From: Dictyophora rubrovolvata
Lineage: Eukaryota; Basidiomycota; Agaricomycetes; Phallales; Phallaceae
NCBI GenBank assembly: GCA_029959195.1
Contig: CP114119.1
Location: 1,116,001-1,180,000, forward strand
Direction: 5' to 3'
Length of the DNA stretch: 64,000 nucleotides
The first letter of the stretch is position 1; the number at the start of each line of letters is the position of its first letter. The notes beneath the pieces are model-generated. The model did no database searches. It saw only the letters and a program-made list of their open reading frames with translations, and was not told the origin of the DNA. Shown here one piece after another: positions 43,317 through 53,407 of this stretch. The translations under genes were made by a program, and so were the position numbers.

Positions 43317-46300
43317 AGAGAAATGAACATACAGCTTGTCGTTCAGGCTCTGAATGAGCCGTAGACTTGATACCATCATGCTGCTTGTGCAAGATAGCCA
43401 TCGTCAACGGTAAGAAAATGTGCAAATTTCGGACTATCGTTTCATCGTGATTTTTAAAGTCTTCAGAGAATTTTGTTACAGTAGTCAAGTCACCATCCAG
43501 TGGGAATAGCTGAGAAGCTTCGATCGCCTAACAAGGAGCGAGCAAGATAATGAATTAATAATTACTACGCCGTTAACTCTACCCCTCTTACCTGCAATGC
43601 AGTGTCCAAGCGACCTTTTTCCCAAGCTTCCTGTGCAGTCCGAATATGGAGAAGCTTGATCACAGTATCTTTACCTTTTCCAAGCCCCTTATTAGTTTTC
43701 TCATAGTGTCGGAGGATGTCCGTTGCCGTTTGTTCCAGTTCAGATAGCGGTGTGGAAACGCTATGAGGGTCAGCTATCCCATTACACAAAGCTCGAGCTA
43801 AGCATTCTAAAACTGTATTGGGAGAGTCCGCCATATTGTAAAGCTTGATTGCTTCGTTGATGCGATTCTCTCTCTCCGACAACCTTGCGGCGGGAAGAAG
43901 GATAACTTCATAGTATTTGGCCTTATCAAGTTTCAGCAAGTCCAGTGCACGTTCTAACTCTCCGTTCTTATCATGGACATCAGCGAAAAAAAAATAAAAA
44001 AAAAATAAAAATAAAAATAAAAAAGAGATCAACTAGACTCACGAATTTGACCCCATCGCGACGGATTCCGCCAACCAAGTCCTCCCACACTCCGCTAGAC
44101 TCTGCAGCTACGATAACTTTCCGACATAGCTCCCAAGCAGCTTCGAGTTGTTCCCGCCCTAGGTCTTTTCCTTGGTCGGCATTGAGACAAATACAATAAA
44201 CATATTGAATAGCTTCCTTTGGATCCGTTCGAATGAATTGGCGAATATAGCGAGCAATCATAAGCGGGAAATTGACTGAAGCGGGACGGTTGTGGGGTAC
44301 AGACACTAAGCAAGGCAACTGAATTTTTATTTATTTGGAACGGAAGATCGCATAAAGCCTCACATATTGTGGCGTCAGAAGCTTCAGCGCGAGGCGTTAC
44401 TCGGAGAAGGCCATAGTATGACAGTGCGATTGCAAGATGCACAGCTTCTGCTTGTGTTTCGTGTCGGTCATACAGCGCAGCCACAGCCTAAGAAACTGTA
44501 AAACACGGGAAAGGCAAAATAAAATAAAATATTGAATAATACTCTTTCAAACTCTCCACAGATTAGCATGATCTTTGCCCAAATACCATGTTTCGGACTG
44601 CCCTTCTGGCCTGGAGAGGGTTCAAAGTGACGCTCCCCATAACCTAACAATACTTCGCCCAATTCTTTGAGACCACTATTCTCTTTTGTGAAGTCAACCT
44701 TTGCGAGCTTTTTAGTTTCAGCTGTACTTTCGTCTTTTTTTCTACTGGGAAAACTTCATACCATGGCTAGCTGGAACCACATCCAGTCTTCTGTAGTGCC
44801 AGTAACATATGGAACATTACGCTTGTTAGGCTCGACACGACCCATCAATTTGAATAATGCCGCCTTGAAAGGATCGACCGTGGGTGAGTGCTCTAAATGT
44901 GTTCTGAAAATATTCCGACTGGCATCACCTATCCTGGAAGAAGTTCAGAACTGCGATAAGCAAATGTGCGAATTTTTATTTTTTTTCCGACTAACCTTCC
45001 GTCACTCGATGATGCCCATTTTTGGAACAGAGAACAAAAATCTCTTTGCCGGCTATCCAAGATAGCTTTATGCTTGTTAGCAAGATCGACTGCGTCTTCT
45101 GTACGGCCAGCTCGGAGCAAATAAAACAATTGGGCCCATAGAGGTTTTCCATTCAGAATCTTAAAAAAAAAAAAAAAAAACTATAAATAATGGATGAATT
45201 TTTGATCATATAACTTGACCCACTTCCAAATTCTCTTCCCATTGTCCGTTTCGATAGAACTTGACTGCCAAATACGCTCGAATGTGATTTGAGGCACTGG
45301 GATCACCACCAAGAGCTGCTTGAGAAGGATTGGAGGATATGGTTTTTTCTATAATATCCCAGTATCTAAAGTAGTATAGCCCCTCTTGAATGAAGACGGG
45401 TAATGTATATTGTAAGAGGCGAGACGTACTGTTCTTCCAAAGCCTCTTTGGCTCCTCTGATGATTTGGATGCACATATCTTGTGAGTTTTGTTGGTCGAG
45501 ATAAGCTCTGGCATATTTGCGCTCGTACATGGGCGTGTTTAGTAAGTGAGCACTGCCATGGGATGGTTGTGATATAATCGGAGGCTCTTTGGTTATATTC
45601 AATAGCACATGGAGGATTTCTTGCATTGGTATTGATGTCTAGTGGAAGATCGATATGTAAACATGCGGACTTTAAGCAGTTAATAATAATGACATGATGC
45701 GTACTTCGTTGTTCAGAGAGACAGTTGCTTGCAACAATGAGTGCACGATTGGATAAGATGTGCCGCCAATTCGCGCAGCTGTCAACTCTGATATTACACG
45801 ATCATATACCATCATTTTGTGGTGCATCTGCAAACTCGGATGAAAAGAAGAAGCCGAGAACTAGATAATAAGGGTCGCGTTTAGTAAGACTGGCTAACGT
45901 TTCGGCGAGTAAGAGTATATTTCGTACTGAGGACGACAAGGAGGCTGGAATAGAACTTCTCAAGTCGGTTGTTGAGAAGTTATTGGTGTCTGTGAAGGCA
46001 TGACGGCCTAATTCTTCGAAAATGCGCTTCTTACGGGACTCCCAATCTTTACGGACACGCTCTTCCAAAACTTGATAAAATTCGGCTTCCGTTTCGCGTC
46101 GCCCCTCTTCAATAGTTGATATCAATGTCTGTTCATGAGAATGACGAAGATAGCCAGAGACGTCGGTGTCTAACAAAGCGCGAAGAGGTGAAAAAGTGGA
46201 CGTCGTGTTTAGAGCAGCAATGGAGTTCACTAATGAAGGAGCATCAACATTAGCCTGAGCTAACAGAAAATTTCTGTTCAAAATTTCAATGAAAATAAGA

Positions 46301-46497
46301 TCCCTGCTAATTCGGACGTGGACATACCCTCTTCCTGTATCCACAGATGTTGAACTTCCGTAGCGATTCACGAGCCTCCGAGATTGCAGTTCAACCTGAT
46401 CGAGTCCAAGATTGACAGTTGGTAAATCTGGACGCGTCTGCAGCTGTGCATTGAGAGCTCGTGAGGATGTTAATATGTAGCTGAGGTCCACTGACAT
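43091..46497 (-). CDS. NIC96: Nucleoporin NIC96/NUP93
   Basis: Inner-ring scaffold of the nuclear pore. The start gives MSVDLSYILTSSRALNAQLQ. Further parts in order: NFLLAQANVDAPSLVNSI; RKDWESRKKRIFEELGRHAF; AYLDQQNSQDMCIQIIRGAK; NHIRAYLAVKFYRNGQWEEN; NGKPLWAQ with FYLLRAGRTEDAVDLANKHK; HGIWAKIMLICGEFER; ARYIRQFIRTDPKEAIQYVY; LPAARLSERENRINEAIKLY. The C-terminus needs a join across a GA/CT microsatellite intron and ends MFAGMLRYRMPTEVYNRLLE ... DIAL. At least nine introns. It is all-helical and of normal family length. It converges with the SDR gene. Confidence 0.9.
43257..43321 (+). repeat. (AG)n microsatellite in a NIC96 intron
   Basis: About 25 uninterrupted AG units are followed by AGAAAG variants. 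On the coding (minus) strand it is a CT-rich tract inside the last NIC96 intron, upstream of the acceptor ctcaag, so it may serve as an unusually long polypyrimidine tract. Confidence 0.85.
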
Positions 46498-46659
46498 TGG
46501 AGAAAAGACTTTTCTTACGTAATAATAGGGCAGGTATTATTAGTACCTCAATACCTCAAACCAGCTACATACGTATTAGTGCAGTGCAGCACTTAAATAC
46601 GACGCGTATAGACTTTATGGTATTACATAGATTTCATATAGATTCGGTATATATACGAC

Positions 46660-48528
46660 TTATAAGCCTGCTACTAGTCCAGGCATATTCTTATAAGAAA
46701 CAATTTCCGAAGCAAGGTCAAGTTCTTCTCGGTACCCAATACTGGGATTGCTCTTAGAGATAGTGAAACCGTTAACAACCTCTGTATCTTCTTTCTGAAA
46801 AATTCGGGAGTCCAAGAGATCTTCGGCAGTCGCCTTGATCCACTCGCAAACTGGTTGACGCGTCCACTGTTCCATCTGCCACAAACCGCCGGCTCGAGTA
46901 GGTCGTTGAAACCACCCAAGGTGTCCTCCTTTATCAGTCGTCACGATCAAAGTGTGCATGGCTTCGTCAGGCAGGGGTACCGGTGCGTTGTTGACAATTG
47001 GGTCGTCTAGGGCATTGAAGGCAATGAAGGGAACACGTATAGTTTTTATATGTTCATCGCTCGATGCCCATTTCATGTAAGCTACAGCGGATGGAAACGG
47101 AAACGGGGGCGACGATCCTCCAATGAATCGGATAACATGCTCGTCCAATTCAGCAAGAGTAAATCGTTCATGCTGTAAAACCCATTGGATATGGGCCTGA
47201 GGGAGTCTATCATGAAGATTTTTCATGCTAGGGGTACTTTTGAGAAGTACTCGTCTGAAATTTCGGCCCATTGTTTTTGAGTATACATTGCGACTAAAAA
47301 ACGATGCCTACACCGGGCGTCAACAGCAATTTATTGATGTTTGCGAGATCTTCCTCACCTCAAAACTAAGCCATAAGAGAAGTATAATTTATTAGACGAT
47401 CGAGTATATGCGATTTTTGTAATAAAACCTACCCAGCGCTGTTTTGGGGTATATTCCACGGCTATTCAGACAAAATCCATTGGATTAAACATTGTATAAC
47501 AAGATCGAGATATATTCAAATCCACGTACGCATGCTAAGACGCAACCTGAAGTAAGTTTGCTTTTTGCACCTTCTTCACCTAAATACCTCGTCATAACAT
47601 TCGCACCCAACGAAAATCCGAGCCCTAACAGCTTAGCATTGGGGTAAGTAAGTGACAGGTACAAGAGAGCTGTTCGAAGGTCTTCGGTATGGCCTGCTGA
47701 GTACAACTGAGGGCTGGTTGCAAGTACATTCGCGCCTAAATCCATATGGCTCAAACTAAGTCATACAGACAACAGCTAAAGGTGATCTTACATCCGCGAA
47801 AATTAACGACCACCCCACGATATCCGAGGCCTCCGTCGTGTACAGAAGCACAAGTCACGGAAAAAATTGATCGAACATATGGTTCGTGTGATCCTAGTGT
47901 GAAAAGGATAAATTAAGAGGGCGTTATATATAATTACACTATTACACTATACCTCCAGTAAGGCCTACATGTGAATAACTGAATGTCTAGTGACAATGCC
48001 TTTGACAGAGTTCTTAGTTCTTACCGTGGGCGACGACGACGATGGGTGCATTCTGCTTGATTTCATCCTGACGACAGGGACCAGTGAAATCCAATCCCCT
48101 AAACATTGATTAGAAGTCTTTTGAAAACAATTACGCCGGCGAGAAGTAAATAAATGTACAGAGTACCGCCATCGAGAAGCTTCAAGCATCGTCTTAAAGA
48201 ATAGTAAAATAAGGACAACGATAATTCCACTTGAAAGAGCCGCTAACCTTTCATATATTACTTCTCCGACATGGGAAAAGTCCCCTATAGCATTATACCT
48301 AGGATGAACTATGTGCAGGAAAGACGCGATAGGTTATAAAAAAATAGCATACATAGTTTGAAGATGGCCGTTGAATAACCACCAGACAGGTTTAAATGGC
48401 ACGGAAAGACTGGGGCATCTTAATTCGACAAATTCACGCAAAGAAATCTTGTGTTCAGTATCTTTAACCGACAATAAAGCGGACGATTGCGGTGAGTGAA
48501 CAGTTGCTGGAGCTAAGGACCAAAACAT
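46660..48528 (-). CDS. Alpha/beta hydrolase of the EHT1/EEB1/ABHD1-3 family
   Basis: Yeast relatives make and hydrolyse medium-chain fatty acid ethyl esters. The start gives MFWSLAPATVHSPQSSALL. Family landmarks: PVWWLFNGHLQTMYNAIGDF, PIVVVAHGLTGGSHEPYVRS, GYRGVVVNFRGC, and the nucleophile elbow LLGLGFSLGANVMTRYLGEE. The C-terminal half has VPFIAFNALDDPIVNNAPVP (Asp region) and TTDKGGHLGWFQ (His). Introns include two that flank a 12-nt exon at 47953..47964. Everything I joined is in frame. Length about 450 residues. No signal peptide evident. Confidence 0.86.
47953..47964 (-). other. 12-nt micro-exon of the alpha/beta hydrolase
   Basis: On the minus strand GCCTTACTGGAG is flanked by catgtag and gtatagt. 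It supplies LTG of the oxyanion-region motif HGLTGGSHEPY. Confidence 0.7.
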
Positions 48529-49095
48529 GTCAGTTAGAAGCAGCAGTTGATCATGAAACGGCCACAAAAGTGATACGGTTTAGCATCATGATGATCATGT
48601 TGAGCACTGCTAATATCAGCTTACATAATGATGATGAATTGCCAAGCAATGGAAATGTTTTGACTTGAACTATGTAGTTAAGTACTAGAGCCGCCGTGAG
48701 CGGTAAATCCCTGCACCGGGGAGACAACTCGAAATTTAAAGTATCAATCGAACAATACACAGATTCCGTGTTGACGTTGCAATCGAAGACACGAAAAGGC
48801 ATGACGGAGTCTCAGTCACAGGTAATGCAAATTTTTCTGTCGCACGGCGGCATGAACGTGCATGAACATCCGAACTTCGGCATCAGAAAAGTTCATCCTT
48901 CGAAATTTTCCCCATCTTAAATTATGTTCAAATATTAACGAAGTTTGTTTGAAATATATACATTCAAAGCCTGAGAAATGTGCTTTGTTATCGTAAGGAA
49001 ACACAGCATCATGCCCTCGTCGTTTGGTTTCAGAGAATTTGCAGTCGTAAAATGACTTCTAGACACGCAATTTAACCAACCTCGTTTGTATCTTA
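48529..49095. other. Intergenic region between hydrolase start and NUG1 end
   Basis: About 570 bp, serving as hydrolase promoter and NUG1 3' flank (both minus strand). There are short open frames on both strands without family resemblance. A CA/TG-rich imperfect inverted region lies near 48850-48870 (cggcatgaacgtgcatgaac). No gene supported. Confidence 0.5.
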
Positions 49096-51088
49096 TTATG
49101 TATCTCCATCTATCACCATTCCCTCTCGTGCCACTTCAGTCGCTCTCCTAGCCGCTTTCCGCCCTTTTTTGAGGCTCATCCTGACGTTACGGCGTCCAAG
49201 AGGATTGGACGTGCTCAAAGCGTTCTGGGTATGAGGATCAAGAGTGACTTCATACGTGGGCTTTACACGTCTGGGCCTAATCGTTGCAGTGACACCTGAA
49301 GCGGACTTCGAAGAGACATGTACGTTCTGCCTAGTATCTAAGGAATGTCGTGTCTGTTGATTATTATTGGAGAAATCCGGTTCACGAGGAATGACATCAT
49401 CAGACACGATAATCCTAGATAGTTGCTGCATCAGTTGAAGAATAAGAATCTCCAATAAAATCCTTACCCATCTCCTTCGGAAATATTATTCTCTGCAATA
49501 TCTTCTTGCATTGCCTCGCCGTATAGTTCACCTAAATTAAAAGCGGCACCAAACCCGCCTTGGACTATCGACAGTTGACCCACATCTTCGGCGCCAGGTA
49601 TAGTAGACGGAACGCTGGATGAGTGGACAGTGGGTGGTACCGAAAAGTATGGAATTTTATTGTTGTTCCAGTCCTGGAGAATGGAGCGTGCAGCGGCTAG
49701 AGAATCCGGCGTCCCTCCCTAGAAGTATATTTCTGTTCAAGCTAAATATATTACCCGCTGAGATAACTTACCTTCAGAAGTTTACCAGCTGTAAGAGCAA
49801 CCATTGCGACAAATTCTATCGTGTTACTCCATTCAGGAAGTTTGTAAGTTTTTTGCAGCGTCTCCTTGGACGTCCGGGTGACGATTTCTTCCACTATTGA
49901 ACATAAGCATGTATAGTTGAGGGGAAATTGTGAAGACTGGTACCGATGGGTAAGGGATCGTCGATGTCTTCAACCTTTAGGACATTCCGTAACAGTATGC
50001 CTGATCGAGCTTTCGCACTTTCGGGATCAGCGTCATCAAATATGACTCCAGGTGAATCTATTATGCGAACTCCACGGTCGATCTGCACACTCTGTAAATC
50101 ACGGGTCCATCCTGCTTCCGCTGCGACGGCACAGGCCTATCAAAAAGGTCATACGTATCAATTTTGTGAAGCGGTTAACATTAAGAAAACCGTACTTTTG
50201 AACGTTTTAATGAATTAATTAGACTCGATTTTCCGACATTGGGGTATCCAACAACACCGACTGTAATTTTACCAGCTGGAGCATTTCGATAGGATTTTAT
50301 TAAGTTCACCAGACCGGGAGCCGAACGAGACTTTAAATTAGTAGATTGCTGTTGAGTAGATGAACGAAAGGGGACTGTAGGTGCAGTATGCCGTAAATAC
50401 CGCAACCAAGCCATAGCATTTTCTTGAGATACGAGGTCTATGGGACAATAATGTGTCAATACTATATCACACGCGAACAAGACGTAACACTGCGTGCCTA
50501 TTTTATTCAAAACAAAGACTAGTCTTTTTCCTTCGCTCTCTCGTCTACGAACTTCGTCTTCTACCAGTTTAGCTCTACAACCCTCAGGATCTCGAGCGTC
50601 CAGGACAACAATTATAACATCCGACTGCTCGATAACCTTATACAGGGTCCGAATGTATTGGCGTTTAGCATGATCCATACTACGTTCGCCAGTATCTTGA
50701 TAAAAGGTGGAGTCAGTAGCATTAGCTGCAATGCTTGCTAATGCTGCCAACGACTTTTCTGGTACTGTCTCCATATTCTCGGCTGTATTGAGCCGATTTT
50801 TTTCAACCTTCTGATATTATAGTCAGCCGCTTAAGATTGGCAAATCATAAATGAATAAGATACAAAATGCGGAAATTTCTTCATATCCGTTTTGAACTTC
50901 AAGTCTGGCAATTTGGGGACACCCGGGTCCTTCCTGAGCTCTTGAAAAAAACTAATTTTAAAAGCGTGCAGGAGACTCTGCTATGGACTTACTTCGCACA
51001 GTAGAGGCAGGCTTTTCTGAAAATGACGGATTTGATAAACAAAATTGAAAAGAAAAAAGAAAAAATTAAACTTACTATGTCTCCCCAT
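49096..51088 (-). CDS. NUG1: Nucleolar ribosome-biogenesis GTPase NUG1 (nucleostemin/GNL3 family)
   Basis: Circularly permuted GTPase needed for 60S pre-ribosome export. It begins MGRHSKKPASTVRKLRKDPG, spread over two tiny exons (13 and 24 nt) before KLRKDPGVPKLPDLKFK. The G motifs occur in permuted order: DARDPEGCRAKLVEDE, G4 LVFVLNKIDLV, G1 VGVVGYPNVGKSSLINSLKR, G3 GVRIIDSPGVIFDD. The second domain contains VEDIDDPLPI and KLPEWSNTIEFVAMVALTAG, then GGTPDSLAAARSILQDWNNN. The C-terminus is basic (RRNVRMSLKKGRKAARR). This order is typical of the MMR1_HSR1 YlqF class. Introns are GT-AG and the joins I checked are in frame. Confidence 0.93.
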
Positions 51089-51332
51089 AGCAAGTAGCTG
51101 ACTGTTCGTGTCTAAACTGATAGTAAATATTACGTAACGACGATAGGTTGTGTCCCAACGTTTTTACTAAACATGTAATTCATCTAAAACTTTTTTCATA
51201 CATTCTAACAGCCTCGATATTTCTCTTCTTCAGGACGGAGTTTTGGCATGCGGTCGACCTTAGCTTCATTTAGTCCCATTCCATTTAGCTCCATTTTCCC
51301 TCTTCACTCTTCACTCGACACTCGACTTTGTC

Positions 51333-51879
51333 ATGCGCATCCTCACTGGATACGAGAAACACTGGATATCGTGCGTTGTAGGTAATTTTGATTTATCGAC
51401 ATATTTATCGATATAGCTTGTAACAGTTTCAGTTTTCACACAATAGGATGTTTGTTCATTTTGACAAATAGCGGACGCGATGTGATCGTTTATGAGTGTC
51501 ACTATGATTTGTTGTTCCAAGCCATACACCATATCTACGCACCATGTTCTCATGAGTTTGGTAATATTCCTATGTAACTTATAGTCTAATGGATTTATCA
51601 GACATTATCATGAATTTCATCACCTGGAGACATGTCTTTTGCCTTTATCCGTACCAATGCTTTATCAAAAGAAACGCTTATACAAACGTCTTCAACGATT
51701 TAATTGATGTCGCTCAGCATCTTCCTCTAGCTCAATCGTTACAAAACTGTGGTTTCCATACTACGCCGCTTGCTCTGACTCGACCCACCTTTCACAAACG
51801 CTTCATAGGTGATGATCAAACTCTTGTTTTGGACCGATGCTCAAACTCTGTCTTCTTCTCATCCGCACGTCGAATCTAG
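51333..51879 (+). CDS. Small unrecognised protein, three exons
   Basis: Proposed exons 51333..51381, 51448..51561 and about 51605..51879 give about 145 residues beginning MRILTGYEKHWISCVVG. Both joins keep frame (VVG-CLFILTNSGRDVI; CSHEF-DIIMNFITWRHV). It is rich in Cys, His and aromatic residues (YECHYDLLFQAIHHIYAPCS). No known domain. It is divergent from NUG1 and converges on the NMN adenylyltransferase. It could be real or chance; the three consistent splice joins argue for real. Confidence 0.42.
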
Positions 51880-52130
51880 TAGTCGCCTTTTATCATTTGT
51901 GAAAAAAAAGGTCTTGCGTTTATGAATTTAATAAATGTTAAATAGAGCAGAGTGAAGGCTCCGGGGCTTACATATGCTATGGGAACCCGACCGGGTCTTC
52001 AGAATTTCAATATTCAATATTCGCCAAAAGTCTTATCTATAATGCAACAAATACATTTGATGTACAAACAAACACGGGGTCTCTTTCCAAGACTGATAAC
52101 TTACATGTATTTATGAGGCAAAAGACATTA

Positions 52131-53187
52131 TTATATGGTGGTGATATTCTTTGATAGTTTTCTTGGGCCTGTTTTTCCTTGATCACCCTCATCCAAGTAA
52201 AGGCCTACGTTTGAAAAAAAAGAATCAGAGGAATAAAAATAAAGCAAAACCATAATAGGCCCATACCATTCTCTTCAATGTAGTCGATAACGCACGAAGG
52301 GGTCAAATATCGAACGCTTAGCCCCCGCCGAAGGAATAATCGAACCTAAAAAACAACATTGACAAGGGTAAAATAATAGAAACTTCAGCGGAACGGACCT
52401 TAATGTTAGATACATCATTGAAAATCATTTGGGGCACTAAATATATATTGTGTCGCCATTGGGCCAGTGCTTCCGTCGCGGCTGATACATCAGTGCCAGC
52501 GCGTTCGATAATGAAAACACCATATTTGCCGAGAATATGTTCTAGCTAAAAGACGCATATAAGGGTGATACAAATCTCATGGGAATAAGCGATGCACACA
52601 CATCTACAGCTGACCATACTCCAGGCTCGGACATGGTCGCGATAAGATCTGAGCCGGCCAAAAGCATCACGCGGACAGGACGCTTCTCCCCTTAGGAAAC
52701 AAGCTTCGACTTCAGCGCTATGAGCCAGGTGCTGGAGAAAAGAAAGAGACCGACCATCAGCGGTTGTGACCCCTCCTCTAATAGTGTTGATTTCGTGGTC
52801 AAAGTGGTCCAGAACAACGGCCGTCCGTTGATACTCTGGCTGGAAGGCTTCCCATGGGTCGACCATCAACCATGAACCTGCTTCCTCTGCTGCCAGAGTA
52901 CATATAGCTACACTATCATAAGAAAAGCGACAATGCTAAGAATAGAAGAACATGACATATAGTATGATCATGTATCCATACCGATGATATGACGACAACA
53001 GACCAGGTTTGACATACTTGTCACTAACGGGTGACAAATAGCCACCGACAATCTCGAACTCGGTATTTTGGCGAACGTGATCGACAGCCATCTCGAACAT
53101 ACGGAGGTGGAGATACGTCACTGGGCTAAACGAACCACAGGCCACGAGAACAATAAGGCGTCCTCGACGGGTCCCGCCAGTGTACAT
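52131..53187 (-). CDS. Nicotinamide/nicotinate mononucleotide adenylyltransferase
   Basis: Joins NMN or NaMN with ATP to make NAD or deamido-NAD (yeast NMA1/NMA2). Motifs: IVLVACGSFSPVTYLHLRMF (nucleotidyl-transferase GSFxPxTxxH), IVGGYLSPVSDKYVKPGL, SWLMVDPWEAFQPEYQRTA, RVMLLAGSDLIATMSEPGVW, LGKYGVFIIERAGTDVS, IFNDVSNIKVRLFLRRGLSV and YLTPSCVIDYIEENGLYLDE. Introns are resolved at the YHR-VAICTLA, TTAD-GEKRPVRV, AVD-LEHILGKYG and NIK-VRLFL joins. The N-terminus is shorter than in yeast; an upstream exon could exist, since the frame is closed just before MYTGG. Divergent from TAF5. Confidence 0.92.
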
Positions 53188-53407
53188 GTCTCAAACGATA
53201 TGTGGGGAATTTGCAGCGGGACACTGACTGCAGCCTTGACATGGTCAGAAGATAAATGGCGCGTGTGAGAGGATTTCTCTCAATTCCCTGCACCAACTAC
53301 CTTGCTTGTCATTCGACCCGGCGGTGAATCCGGTACCCAATCTGAGTTTCAAATTTACCGACCAAATTTTGGTCATCCCAAATGAGATAATTCGTCTGTC
53401 CTTACAT

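Noticed and set aside
52680-52770. A frameshift in the NMN adenylyltransferase before the LLAGSD motif
   Set aside because: A GT-AG intron from GCTGATG|gtcggt to cctaag gives TTAD-GEKRPVRVMLLAGSD in frame.
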